NCBI GenBank assembly: GCA_003298465.1
Contig: QNGA01000006.1
Location: 62,001 to 126,000, forward strand
DNA from: a halophilic archaeon
GTDB taxonomy: Archaea > Halobacteriota > Halobacteria > Halobacteriales > Haladaptataceae
Length of the DNA stretch: 64,000 nucleotides
Direction of reading: 5' to 3'
Part shown: one piece after another, positions 45,693 to 53,274 of the stretch
Numbering within the stretch: the stretch's first letter is position 1
How the letters are laid out: every line of letters starts with the position of its first letter
Notes under the pieces: model-generated
What the model was told of the DNA's origin: nothing
The model's database searches: none
Seen by the model: the letters and a program-made list of their open reading frames with translations, nothing else
Position numbers and translations under genes: made by a program

Positions 45693-45940
45693 ACTGCCCT
45701 ACTCGCTCACCGCTTTCGCGGTTCGCTCCGAGGAGGTAGGGCTTCCTATTTCAATGACGTGCTTTGTAGAGAGAGCCATATCCACAGCGAGCGCAGTTTG
45801 TGAACTACCCCGCCCTACTTGCTCGCTGTCGCTCGCCCGGTTGAGGGCAGGGTTTCTTACCGCAACGACGCGCTGTATCCCCGCCCTACTGCGCTCCTCG
45901 GCCTATGGCCTGGGTTGCTCCTTGAGAGCGGGGGCTTAGC
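45691..45940. repeat. three tandem degenerate copies of a GCCCTACT hairpin repeat
   Basis: Copies begin at about 45691 (GAACTGCCCTACTCGCTCAC), 45802 (GAACTACCCCGCCCTACTTG) and 45876 (TATCCCCGCCCTACTGCGCT). Each has a pyrimidine-rich left arm and a GTAGGGC / GAGGGCAGGG / GAGAGCGGGG right arm able to form a hairpin; the first two end in CAATGACG/CAACGACG. Such GCCCTAC-GAGGGC elements are scattered in haloarchaeal genomes next to TnpB-type genes. 45941-46221 is gene-free too and shows nothing else. Confidence 0.6.
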
Positions 45941-46221
45941 GCCTGCATTCGGCTAAAGACAGTGAGTCGGAATGTCCCACTCCTACGTATTTGAAGCTGC
46001 GAAAACGGATGTTCACCGCTATATTTGTATCCCTACTCGCTTTGAACCCGTACGACGGACAGAGTGTTCTCCGATCCACAATACCTTGTCCGTCGCAAGT
46101 GGCGCACTCCTTGCTTGTCCCCGCGCTAGTTTGACCGCGACAAATTGCACCTCTTCCGATAACGTAGGTGCTAAGGCCCCTCCTTTAAGGAGTGAGCCGG
46201 AGGCAGTGAGGAGGGAGGATG

Positions 46222-46695
46222 TTACTCCCGTGAAAGCGTCTCAATGCGTGCATCGAGCGTCCGGCGGAGACGACGAATACGGACATATCGGACGAGACAG
46301 TAGCCGGCAACGGCGGTACAGACAGCCGTCAGCGCCACTGATAGAGGAATTGCAACGGCGGCAATGATCGCAGAGATACCAGTAAGAACGCCCCAGATAC
46401 GCCCTTTCTGGCCGTATGCTCCCTTAACTTCTGAGAGAACCTCGATCTGTTCGTCAGCTGTGTATTCTCTATCTGGGTCGATTTCGTATTGATCGCTCAA
46501 GTCGTTGCCTTCTGCTCCCTCAGCCATTTCGAGCGCGAGGATGCGCCGTAAAGCGAAGATACCGATAAGCAGTGGGAAGAAACTTTGAATGAAGCCAATG
46601 TTTGAGTATGTCCACCCGGTCACTGAGAAGGCCCCGACGGCTACTGACGACCAGAGAATCTCTCGGCGGCGGAGTTTCGTGCTAGTTTCGGTCAT
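46222..46695 (-). CDS. membrane protein of unknown function
   Basis: 157-residue protein with two N-terminal hydrophobic segments (WSSVAVGAFSVTGW; IGFIQSFFPLLIGIFALRRI), an acidic cytosolic loop (NDLSDQYEIDPDREYTADEQ) and two more helices (WGVLTGISAIIAAVAIPLSV; ALTAVCTAVAGYCLVRYV). No family recognised. The start at 46693-46695 is divergent from lutC with 87 nt between, so the genes may share regulation. Confidence 0.65.
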   Translation of the reverse strand: MTETSTKLRRREILWSSVAVGAFSVTGWTYSNIGFIQSFFPLLIGIFALRRILALEMAEGAEGNDLSDQYEIDPDREYTADEQIEVLSEVKGAYGQKGRIWGVLTGISAIIAAVAIPLSVALTAVCTAVAGYCLVRYVRIRRLRRTLDARIETLSRE

Positions 46696-46782
46696 GGGCG
46701 AGTGTTGGGAGAGCCATATTTCACTCTTACGTTCGAGATGAGGGAGAGAACTACTAACTATCTGCGACCAGTAACAAGAAAT

Positions 46783-47289
46783 ATGGCGTCTGACCAGATC
46801 GCCGTCTTCGAGCAGTCTATCCAGTCGCACGATGCGACTGCCGTTCGAACGACGGCCGACGATTTCGAACAAACAATCTCATCGGCGATCGCTCCGCCGG
46901 CGGTCGGAGCAAAACTCCCGTTTGAGGAGCTTTCCTTGCCGTCGAACGTGACGACGAACCCGTCCCCTGAGCAAATCCATGAAGCGCGAACGGGCGTCAC
47001 GCCCGCCGGCCTCGGTATCGCAGAATACGGCACGGTCGCAATCCAGTCGCGGATGGCAGGTGACGAACCGATCAGCCTCTATCCAGAGCAACACATTGCT
47101 GTCGTCCAAGCAAGCGACATTGTGCCGGACATCGGGGATGCGGTAGAGTGGTTTGAAACTGAAATTGAAGTAGGGAACAGTTCGGCCGTCTTTGCGACCG
47201 GCCCGAGTTCAACGGGCGATATGGGAGCGCTTGTACGCGGAGTTCATGGTCCGAAAACTGTCCACGTTGTGGTGGTGACTGACAAATGA
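46783..47289 (+). CDS. lutC: LUD-domain protein LutC
   Basis: 168-residue LutC-type protein of the lactate utilisation complex. ARTGVTPAGLGIAEYGTVAI with the conserved Ala-Glu-x-Gly-T, LYPEQHIAVVQASDIVPDI and TGPSSTGDMGALVRGVHGPK are the LUD signatures. It works with LutA and LutB to oxidise L-lactate (or glycolate) to the oxoacid. The stop overlaps the start of the downstream LutB-LutA fusion by 4 nt (ATGA), showing translational coupling. The ATG at 46783 gives the usual length. Confidence 0.9.
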   Translation: MASDQIAVFEQSIQSHDATAVRTTADDFEQTISSAIAPPAVGAKLPFEELSLPSNVTTNPSPEQIHEARTGVTPAGLGIAEYGTVAIQSRMAGDEPISLYPEQHIAVVQASDIVPDIGDAVEWFETEIEVGNSSAVFATGPSSTGDMGALVRGVHGPKTVHVVVVTDK

Positions 47290-49505
47290 GTGAGACCGAA
47301 TCGCGTCGACAGAAAGCCGAACGAATTAGGACGCTGCTCGATACCGAAGGTGACGCAATTTGGGAGAATACGACATACTTCAATCAGGAGAAATACAACG
47401 CTATCGAGAGCGTCGACGAGTATGAGGACCTACGCGACCAAGCGCGGGCAACTAAAGAAGACGCCATTGAGAATCTCCCTGAGTTGACTGAACAGGTTGA
47501 GAAGGTAGTCACAGCCAACGGTGGTCACGTTCACCTGGCTGACGACGCTGCCGAGGCACGCAAACTTGTCGCTGAACTCGCCGACGATGCCGAGACAGTC
47601 GTTAAGAGTAAGTCGATGACCACCGAGGAAATCGAGCTCAACGACCAACTGGCCCGCGATGGGACCGACGTTTGGGAGACGGATCTCGGGGAATTCGTCC
47701 TGCAGGTGGCCGACGAGACGCCCTCCCATATCGTTGGGCCGTCGCTACACAAATCGCAGGAGGAGATTGCTCGTCTGTTCAACGAGCAGTTTGACCCTGA
47801 AGAGCCATTCGAGACTTCCGAGGAACTTACAAACTTCGCGCGTGATTTTCTAGGCAAGCGCATCTGTGAGGCCGATGTCGGCATCACCGGCGCGAACTTC
47901 ATCGCCGCTGACAGCGGGACGCTTATGCTCGTGACGAACGAGGGGAATGCCCGGAAATCTGCAGTGACACCTGACACCCACATCGCCGTCGCTGGCGTGG
48001 AAAAACTTGTTCCCTCTGTCAGTGATTTCAAACCGTTCATGGAGCTCATCTCCCGGGCTGCAACCGGACAGGATATTCCTCAGTACCTCACACTGCTCTC
48101 TCCGCCAGTTGATACGCCAGTGCTCGACTTCGAGGCCGACAGTCAAACGGGAATCAACGAAGATAGTGATGGAGATCGGACTGATGATCGGGCATTCCAT
48201 CTTGTACTCATCGACAACGGCCGGATGGCCATGCGTGAGGACGACCAGCTCCGAGAGACACTGTACTGCATCCGGTGTGGCGCCTGCGCGAACTCGTGTG
48301 CGAACTTCCAGCACGTCGGCGGCCACGCGTTCGGCGGCGAGACGTACACCGGCGGCATCGCCACTGGATGGGAAGCCGGTATCGAGGGCAAGGAGGCCGC
48401 TGCCGAATTCAATGACCTCTGTACTGGCTGTTCGCGCTGCGTCAACAATTGTCCGGTGAAGATTGATATACCCTGGATCAATACCGTCGTCCGGGACCGA
48501 ATTAATCGCGGCGAAGACGCGGAAGTTGACTGGCTTGTCGAGGGTCTTACTCCTGACGAAGAGCCGGGGGGCGTCAGTCTGCGGAAACGTTTCTTTGGGA
48601 ATTTCGAGACAGTCGCGAAAATGGGGAGCGCGACAGCACCGGTGTCGAACTGGATAGCTGACTCGGCACCTGTGAGGATACTTTTCGAAGAACTGTTAGG
48701 TATTGATCAGCGTCGGTCACTACCAGCATTCGAGCGTGAGACACTCCGGGACTGGTTCGAAAACCGTGGTGGAAGTCGCGTTGCACCGACACAAGCCCGT
48801 CGCGAGGCTATTCTCTATCCGGACACGTATACTAATCATGTTCATACTGAGCGCGGGAAAGCGGCTATCAGAACACTTGAAGCACTGAATGTCTCGATCG
48901 ATATCCCTGATATTCCTGCGAGTGGACGAGCACCGCTCTCACAAGGAATGATCGCTACCGCCGAGAATCGCGCAGAGACTGTCATAGACACACTCGAACC
49001 ATACGTCGACCGGGGGTACGATATCGTCGTCATTGAACCGAGCGACGCCGCCATGTTCGAGCGGGAATACGAACAGTTGCTACCGGAGGTGCGTCACAAC
49101 CGCCTTCAGGAGCAAAGTTACGAAGTAGTTGAATACGTCTATGGTCTTCTCACGAGTGGCGCTGACGCAGATGCGCTTGTCAGTGGTAACGGACAAACGG
49201 TGGCGTACCACGGTCACTGCCAGCAGCGGACGCTGGGACTAGACGCATACACCGAGGCTGTGCTTGGCGATCTCGGCTACGACGTTGTCACCTCTGACGT
49301 TGAATGCTGTGGAATGGCAGGGTCGTTCGGCTACAAAACGGAGTACTATGAGCTTAGCGTCGATGTCGGAGAGGACCTCCGGGACGAGTTCGCCGACATC
49401 GATGGACCGATAACCGCGAGCGGTACGTCCTGTCTCGAACAACTGCAGAGTCTTTTGGATCGTCCCATCTATCACCCACTCGAACTTGTCGACCCCACGA
49501 GCTAA
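47286..49505 (+). CDS. fused LutB-LutA iron-sulfur lactate/glycolate oxidation protein
   Basis: 739-residue fusion. The N-terminal LUD region, about 50-300, includes VVKSKSMTTEEIELNDQLAR and FIAADSGTLMLVTNEGNARK. Two 4Fe-4S clusters follow: CIRCGACANSCANFQHVG near 335 and CTGCSRCVNNCPVKIDIPW near 380. The C-terminal CCG-type domain is LutA/glycolate-oxidase-like (YHGHCQQRTLGLDAYTEAVL, then ECCGMAGSFGYKTEYYELS). In bacteria LutA and LutB are separate, so this is a one-chain electron-transfer unit. It most likely consumes hydroxyacids made by the island and feeds electrons to the respiratory chain. Confidence 0.92.
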   Translation: MSETESRRQKAERIRTLLDTEGDAIWENTTYFNQEKYNAIESVDEYEDLRDQARATKEDAIENLPELTEQVEKVVTANGGHVHLADDAAEARKLVAELADDAETVVKSKSMTTEEIELNDQLARDGTDVWETDLGEFVLQVADETPSHIVGPSLHKSQEEIARLFNEQFDPEEPFETSEELTNFARDFLGKRICEADVGITGANFIAADSGTLMLVTNEGNARKSAVTPDTHIAVAGVEKLVPSVSDFKPFMELISRAATGQDIPQYLTLLSPPVDTPVLDFEADSQTGINEDSDGDRTDDRAFHLVLIDNGRMAMREDDQLRETLYCIRCGACANSCANFQHVGGHAFGGETYTGGIATGWEAGIEGKEAAAEFNDLCTGCSRCVNNCPVKIDIPWINTVVRDRINRGEDAEVDWLVEGLTPDEEPGGVSLRKRFFGNFETVAKMGSATAPVSNWIADSAPVRILFEELLGIDQRRSLPAFERETLRDWFENRGGSRVAPTQARREAILYPDTYTNHVHTERGKAAIRTLEALNVSIDIPDIPASGRAPLSQGMIATAENRAETVIDTLEPYVDRGYDIVVIEPSDAAMFEREYEQLLPEVRHNRLQEQSYEVVEYVYGLLTSGADADALVSGNGQTVAYHGHCQQRTLGLDAYTEAVLGDLGYDVVTSDVECCGMAGSFGYKTEYYELSVDVGEDLRDEFADIDGPITASGTSCLEQLQSLLDRPIYHPLELVDPTS

Positions 49506-49582
49506 CTGGCGCCTTTACCTCCCCAGCTAAACTAGTGGATTTTCGCATCGAAATTCATCACCGAGAAGAGATTGGGAGGACG

Positions 49583-50680
49583 CTACCAGGACGTAATTTC
49601 GACGTCCTGAAGCGGCTGTGAGAGCGGCAGTGATACATGTGCGTCAGTGTCATTCGAGACGTAGAAGGCAACAATGATCTCAAGCGATCGAACTGCGTCA
49701 CGCCCGCAAGAGCGGTTTTCGGCGTCACCATCGAGTAGGTCGGCGATGTGTGCTGCCGCATTGCCGAACGACTCTGTGTAGTCGTTTTCCCACGTCCAAG
49801 CTCCCTCGATGCCCGGTAGTGGTTCCTCGATATGCTCTCCGTCTTCTAGTCGCCAGTACCGCCACTCACCGTCGTCGTTGTTCAGATAGAGTTTCCCTTC
49901 GGAGCCGATGAACTGATACGTCATCGAGGAACTGTCCCTAGGGATCGTGCAATCAAGTGTGACGAAGGTCTCGTCCTCTGTGACGACGAACCCACCGCCG
50001 CCTGCATCGTCAACCCGACGGTCCGCGTTGAGGGAGTCGACGGCTTCGTTCTCGCCAGTGATATAGCCACTCACCTTTCGAGCCTGCGAGTCAAGTAGCT
50101 GTACTAGCGTGTCGATGAGATGGGTCGAGTTCCGCATCAGCTCCATCCGAAACTGCGCAGTAACTGATTGTACGTTCCCAAGGAGGTTCTCGTTCTGGAT
50201 GAGTTCGCAGAGCTGTTGTTGTTTTTCAGTGAACCGGAACGAGTGGTTCACGACGAGTTCTGTGTCGGTGTCATCGCACGCTCTAATCATCTCTTCAGCG
50301 TCGGAAACCTGTGATGCAATTGGCTTCTCACACCAGATTACGTCTGGATTCGCGGGCGAATGAGCTGCGTCGATGGTATGGTCGGCGTGCATAAGCGATG
50401 GCGTACAAACGGAAACAATGTCGAGCCTCTCTGTGTCAAGCATCGACTCGTGACTGTCGTATCGGTGGCTCGATGGGATGCCCCACGCAGTGCCGAATTT
50501 GTCGCGTTTCTCCTGGTCGACGTCCGCAATGGCGACAAGGTCGATTCTGTCAGTTGCTTCGTATCCTCCAGCGTGACTTGCTTGAATTCGCTCCTCGCCA
50601 ATGCGCTCTTCATCGTGCATTCCGAGAATTCCCATACCGGCGATACCACCTGCTCCGATGATACCTGCTTTATATGTCAT
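49583..50680 (-). CDS. Gfo/Idh/MocA family oxidoreductase
   Basis: 365-residue NAD(P)-dependent sugar oxidoreductase. Rossmann start MTYKAGIIGAGGIAGMGILG, IADVDQEKRDKFGTAWGIPS, catalytic Lys in VIWCEKPIASQVSDAEEM and NHSFRFTEKQQQLCELIQNE. The C-terminal beta-sheet domain is complete. Members oxidise or reduce hydroxyls of sugars and cyclitols. It is the only such enzyme of the island and may perform the first sugar oxidation. Divergent from the IclR regulator; the first ATG at 50686 would add two residues. Confidence 0.9.
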   Translation of the reverse strand: MTYKAGIIGAGGIAGMGILGMHDEERIGEERIQASHAGGYEATDRIDLVAIADVDQEKRDKFGTAWGIPSSHRYDSHESMLDTERLDIVSVCTPSLMHADHTIDAAHSPANPDVIWCEKPIASQVSDAEEMIRACDDTDTELVVNHSFRFTEKQQQLCELIQNENLLGNVQSVTAQFRMELMRNSTHLIDTLVQLLDSQARKVSGYITGENEAVDSLNADRRVDDAGGGGFVVTEDETFVTLDCTIPRDSSSMTYQFIGSEGKLYLNNDDGEWRYWRLEDGEHIEEPLPGIEGAWTWENDYTESFGNAAAHIADLLDGDAENRSCGRDAVRSLEIIVAFYVSNDTDAHVSLPLSQPLQDVEITSW

Positions 50681-50935
50681 TTTCACACCCTTGAGTTTTG
50701 AGCCTGCAGACGGGCGAGTGTTCCTGGCTAATATATGGAATGCCGTTGTGGCACTCGGCTGGTACGAAGCAGGCTGCTGGACTGGAGTTGAGACTCACAC
50801 AGAATTATGTATGCTCGATTCTCATAAACGTATGGGGGGAAATTAAATTAGTATAGTGGTATCTGTTGTTCTGTATTAGTAAACTATTTCCGGTAATGAA
50901 AAATGCTTTAACGATTGACCCATTGTCGCTCCTAT

Positions 50936-51703
50936 ATGCCAAGCTATCAGGCGAACAGTCCAGTCAAAGCTACCCAGATCACGCTTCGCATCGTCGAAAC
51001 GCTGCAACGACTGGACGGTGCCGGAGTTACAGCCATCGCACAAGAGTTGGACATTTCGAAGAGTAGCGCTCATGACTATCTCAGTACACTCCGGGAAAGT
51101 GGCTACGTCGTCAAGCAAGATAGCGAGTACTCGGTCGGACTTCGATTTCTTGATCTGGGTGCACACGCCCGACAGAAGCGGAAAATCTATTCGGAGGCCA
51201 AAAATGAAGTCGACGAACTCGCAGACGAAACCGGCGAATTCGCGAATTTGATGGTGGAAGAACATGGACTCGGCATCTATCTCCACCGTGGCGTCGGCGA
51301 ACGAGCAGTGAACGTTGACGTCCATGTTGGTCGCCAAGTCCATCTTCACAATACAGCGCTTGGGAAGGCACTATTGGCACACATGTCCGAGGAGAGAGTA
51401 GCAGAAATTATCGACGAGCATGGCCTCCCGAGCACAACCGACCAAACAATCACTGATCGGGATCACCTCCGAGAGGAACTGGACGAAATCACGAATCAAG
51501 GCGTTGCATTCGACGACGAGGAACGACTATCGGGACTTCGGTGTGTAGCGGTTCCAATCCTTGACCAAGATGACTGCGCGGTCGGAGCAATCAGTATCTC
51601 TGGACCGACTAGCCGCATGACTGAAACACGGTATCAAGAAGAACTCCCAGCACGTCTCCAACAATCTGCGAACGTGATCGAACTCAACGTTAATTTCTCG
51701 TGA
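50936..51703 (+). CDS. IclR-family transcriptional regulator
   Basis: 255-residue regulator. N-terminal winged helix: TQITLRIVETLQRLDGAGVT, then AIAQELDISKSSAHDYLSTL and a wing GYVVKQDSEYSVGLRFLDLG. The effector domain at about 80-250 has NLMVEEHGLGIYLHRGVGER, LHNTALGKALLAHMSEERVA and the conserved LRCVAVPILDQDDCAVGAIS. IclR proteins sense small carboxylates and in haloarchaea control sugar catabolic operons. At the end of the island and divergent from Gfo, it is the probable island regulator (inference). Confidence 0.92.
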   Translation: MPSYQANSPVKATQITLRIVETLQRLDGAGVTAIAQELDISKSSAHDYLSTLRESGYVVKQDSEYSVGLRFLDLGAHARQKRKIYSEAKNEVDELADETGEFANLMVEEHGLGIYLHRGVGERAVNVDVHVGRQVHLHNTALGKALLAHMSEERVAEIIDEHGLPSTTDQTITDRDHLREELDEITNQGVAFDDEERLSGLRCVAVPILDQDDCAVGAISISGPTSRMTETRYQEELPARLQQSANVIELNVNFS

Positions 51704-51807
51704 CTTCCATCCCAAGTCAAAACATTCGGCTCCGGAGAAACCCGTCACCGGACGTCAAAGCCACCAGTGGCGCCCATCATATCAGCAAGATTAAACCTAC
51801 TAAAATC

Positions 51808-52552
51808 GGCACTGTCTAGTTGAGCCAGTTTGAGAAGTGAGCAGGCCGTGAAGTTAATTTGGATTGATGCTCGCAGACCTGCTCAGCGAGAGCTATGAGG
51901 CGGATTTAATAGAATCTTAGGAGAACGAGCGGACGGCGACGCCCGTCAGGGCGTTCGCCGTCCGTCTCCACGAAACCGGTCGTTCACTGAGAGAGACAGC
52001 AACGATCTTAGCGGAATTAGGCGTGAAACGCTCGCATGGAGCGGTCTAGAACTGAGTACATCGGTTGGCTGACGGCGGTTGCGACCCACCTGAGCCGCAG
52101 TCGAGGCGGGTCGCGGTTGACGAGACCGCTGTCAAGATTAACGGTAAGTGGTCTTGGGTGTACGCTAGAATAGACACTGAGATAAAGTTGATTCTCGACG
52201 TCATGTTGTTCGGTCAGCACGGGACTAATCCGGCGGCTGCGTTTCTGCATCAACTCCGTGAGAAACACGATCTCTCAGAGGCTGAGTTTCTCGTCGATCA
52301 ATTCGGCTATCAGACTGCCCTCACTCGGTTAGGATTGAGCAGTCAAATCAACTATACCGACCGAAACCTCATTGAAAAGTGGTTTCATACCCTCAAAATG
52401 TGGGTCGACCGCTTCCATAATTCGTGGGTCGGCAGTCAGTCGAGCGTCCGCGAGTTGATTGCACAGTTAATGCATTACTACAACCGCCAGAGACCGCACC
52501 AAGCGCATGATGGAAGGACGCCAGCTGACGACGTGCTAAACTAGACAGTGCC
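51808..52552 (+). mobile_element. IS6-type insertion sequence with perfect target duplication
   Basis: 745 nt. Terminal inverted repeat GGCACTGTCTAGTT at 51808 and, inverted, at the right end (ctagacagtgcc, 52541-52552), extending imperfectly to about 18 nt. It is flanked on both sides by the direct repeat CTAAAATC (51800-51807 and 52553-52560), an 8-bp target duplication as expected for IS6. Such perfect duplication argues for a fairly recent insertion, even though the transposase is dead. Confidence 0.92.
51867..52544 (+). pseudogene. IS6-family transposase with three Trp-to-stop codons
   Basis: One frame reads MLADLLSESYEADLIES-stop-ENERTATPVRAFAVRLHE through GVKRSHGAV-stop-N-stop-VHRLADG and on to the DDE domain: VAVDETAVKINGKWSWVY, EAEFLVDQFGYQTAL and YTDRNLIEKWFHTLKMW. 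The stops are TAG 51918-51920, TAG 52047-52049 and TGA 52053-52055. Comparison with the family's ESW and VWNWxHRL indicates that all three replace Trp TGG. Length and frame are otherwise intact. Confidence 0.85.
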
Positions 52553-52612
52553 CTAAAATCATTATTTTCACTATATTTTATATTACTCGGCATCGAAGGC
52601 GATACATAGACG

Positions 52613-52813
52613 ATGATTCATGATGCTCGCATACTCCAGCTCCAGTTCATCCCCGACGAGGTCGAACATCGTAACTCCGAAGTAAACCGACTTTCTGACT
52701 CACTCCGGCCGACCATGGACGACCGACCAGATGAAACCTCCCCGGCTGACAAGAAGAACGTACTGAATACAGGGAATAGATTCAACGCAATCACACTGTT
52801 CAGCAATGCTTAG
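52613..52813 (+). pseudogene. orc1/cdc6 N-terminal remnant
   Basis: MIHDARILQLQFIPDEVEHR followed by NSEVNRLSDSLRPTMDDRPD is the N-terminal signature of haloarchaeal Orc1/Cdc6 replication initiators (ITxARxLQPxFVPSEVxHRdxEV). The following P-loop (LFGPSGxGKT) is missing; unrelated residues lead to a stop. Only about 45 of the usual 350-400 residues remain. It starts 61 nt past the IS6 element, so a replication-initiator gene was lost here. Confidence 0.75.
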
Positions 52814-53274
52814 AATTCCTCAATCGACACCCGCAGTAATCGTTTTCATTGGTGAACTCGCATAAACGATTCAAAGGGGTGGAGATGAGACCCCGTTAGC
52901 GCTTTTTACGCCCAGATTTAGATATGCAGAATCATAAGACAGCAGTCCGATTGGCGTGTTGTAGCTGGCAGAGAACCAGTCTCCAATAGGTGTGATGAAG
53001 AACGATCCGCCATGAGCAACGTGAATTCGTTTATTTCATTGTATTTATCTAAAAAATATGTAATAACGGTGGCTCTATAATGCCGCGAACGATACTGTAC
53101 CGCGGTATTATTGGAAAACTCCATGGCTAGATATTGTCTTGTTCCTCGTTGTATCTATTTAAGCTAACAGCGCTACGACTACCCCTCGTGAAGGGACATC
53201 ATAGTACGTCGATTATAGCAGTGCAGTTGGCGCATAACAAAGCCTCTTCTCGATAAGCATCGGGCAGAGAAACG
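52814..53274. other. AT-rich gene-free region
   Basis: 461 nt with no convincing gene and AT-rich tracts such as TTATTTCATTGTATTTATCT and AAAAAATATGTAATAA. Given the adjacent orc1/cdc6 remnant it might be a relic origin, but no tandem or inverted origin-recognition boxes were recognised. Promoter elements for the membrane-protein gene presumably lie near the 3' end (TATTTAAGC near 53155). Confidence 0.4.

Noticed and set aside
52814..53274. Replication origin next to the orc1/cdc6 stub
   Set aside because: AT-rich tracts are present, but no repeated origin-recognition boxes with G-strings were recognised.
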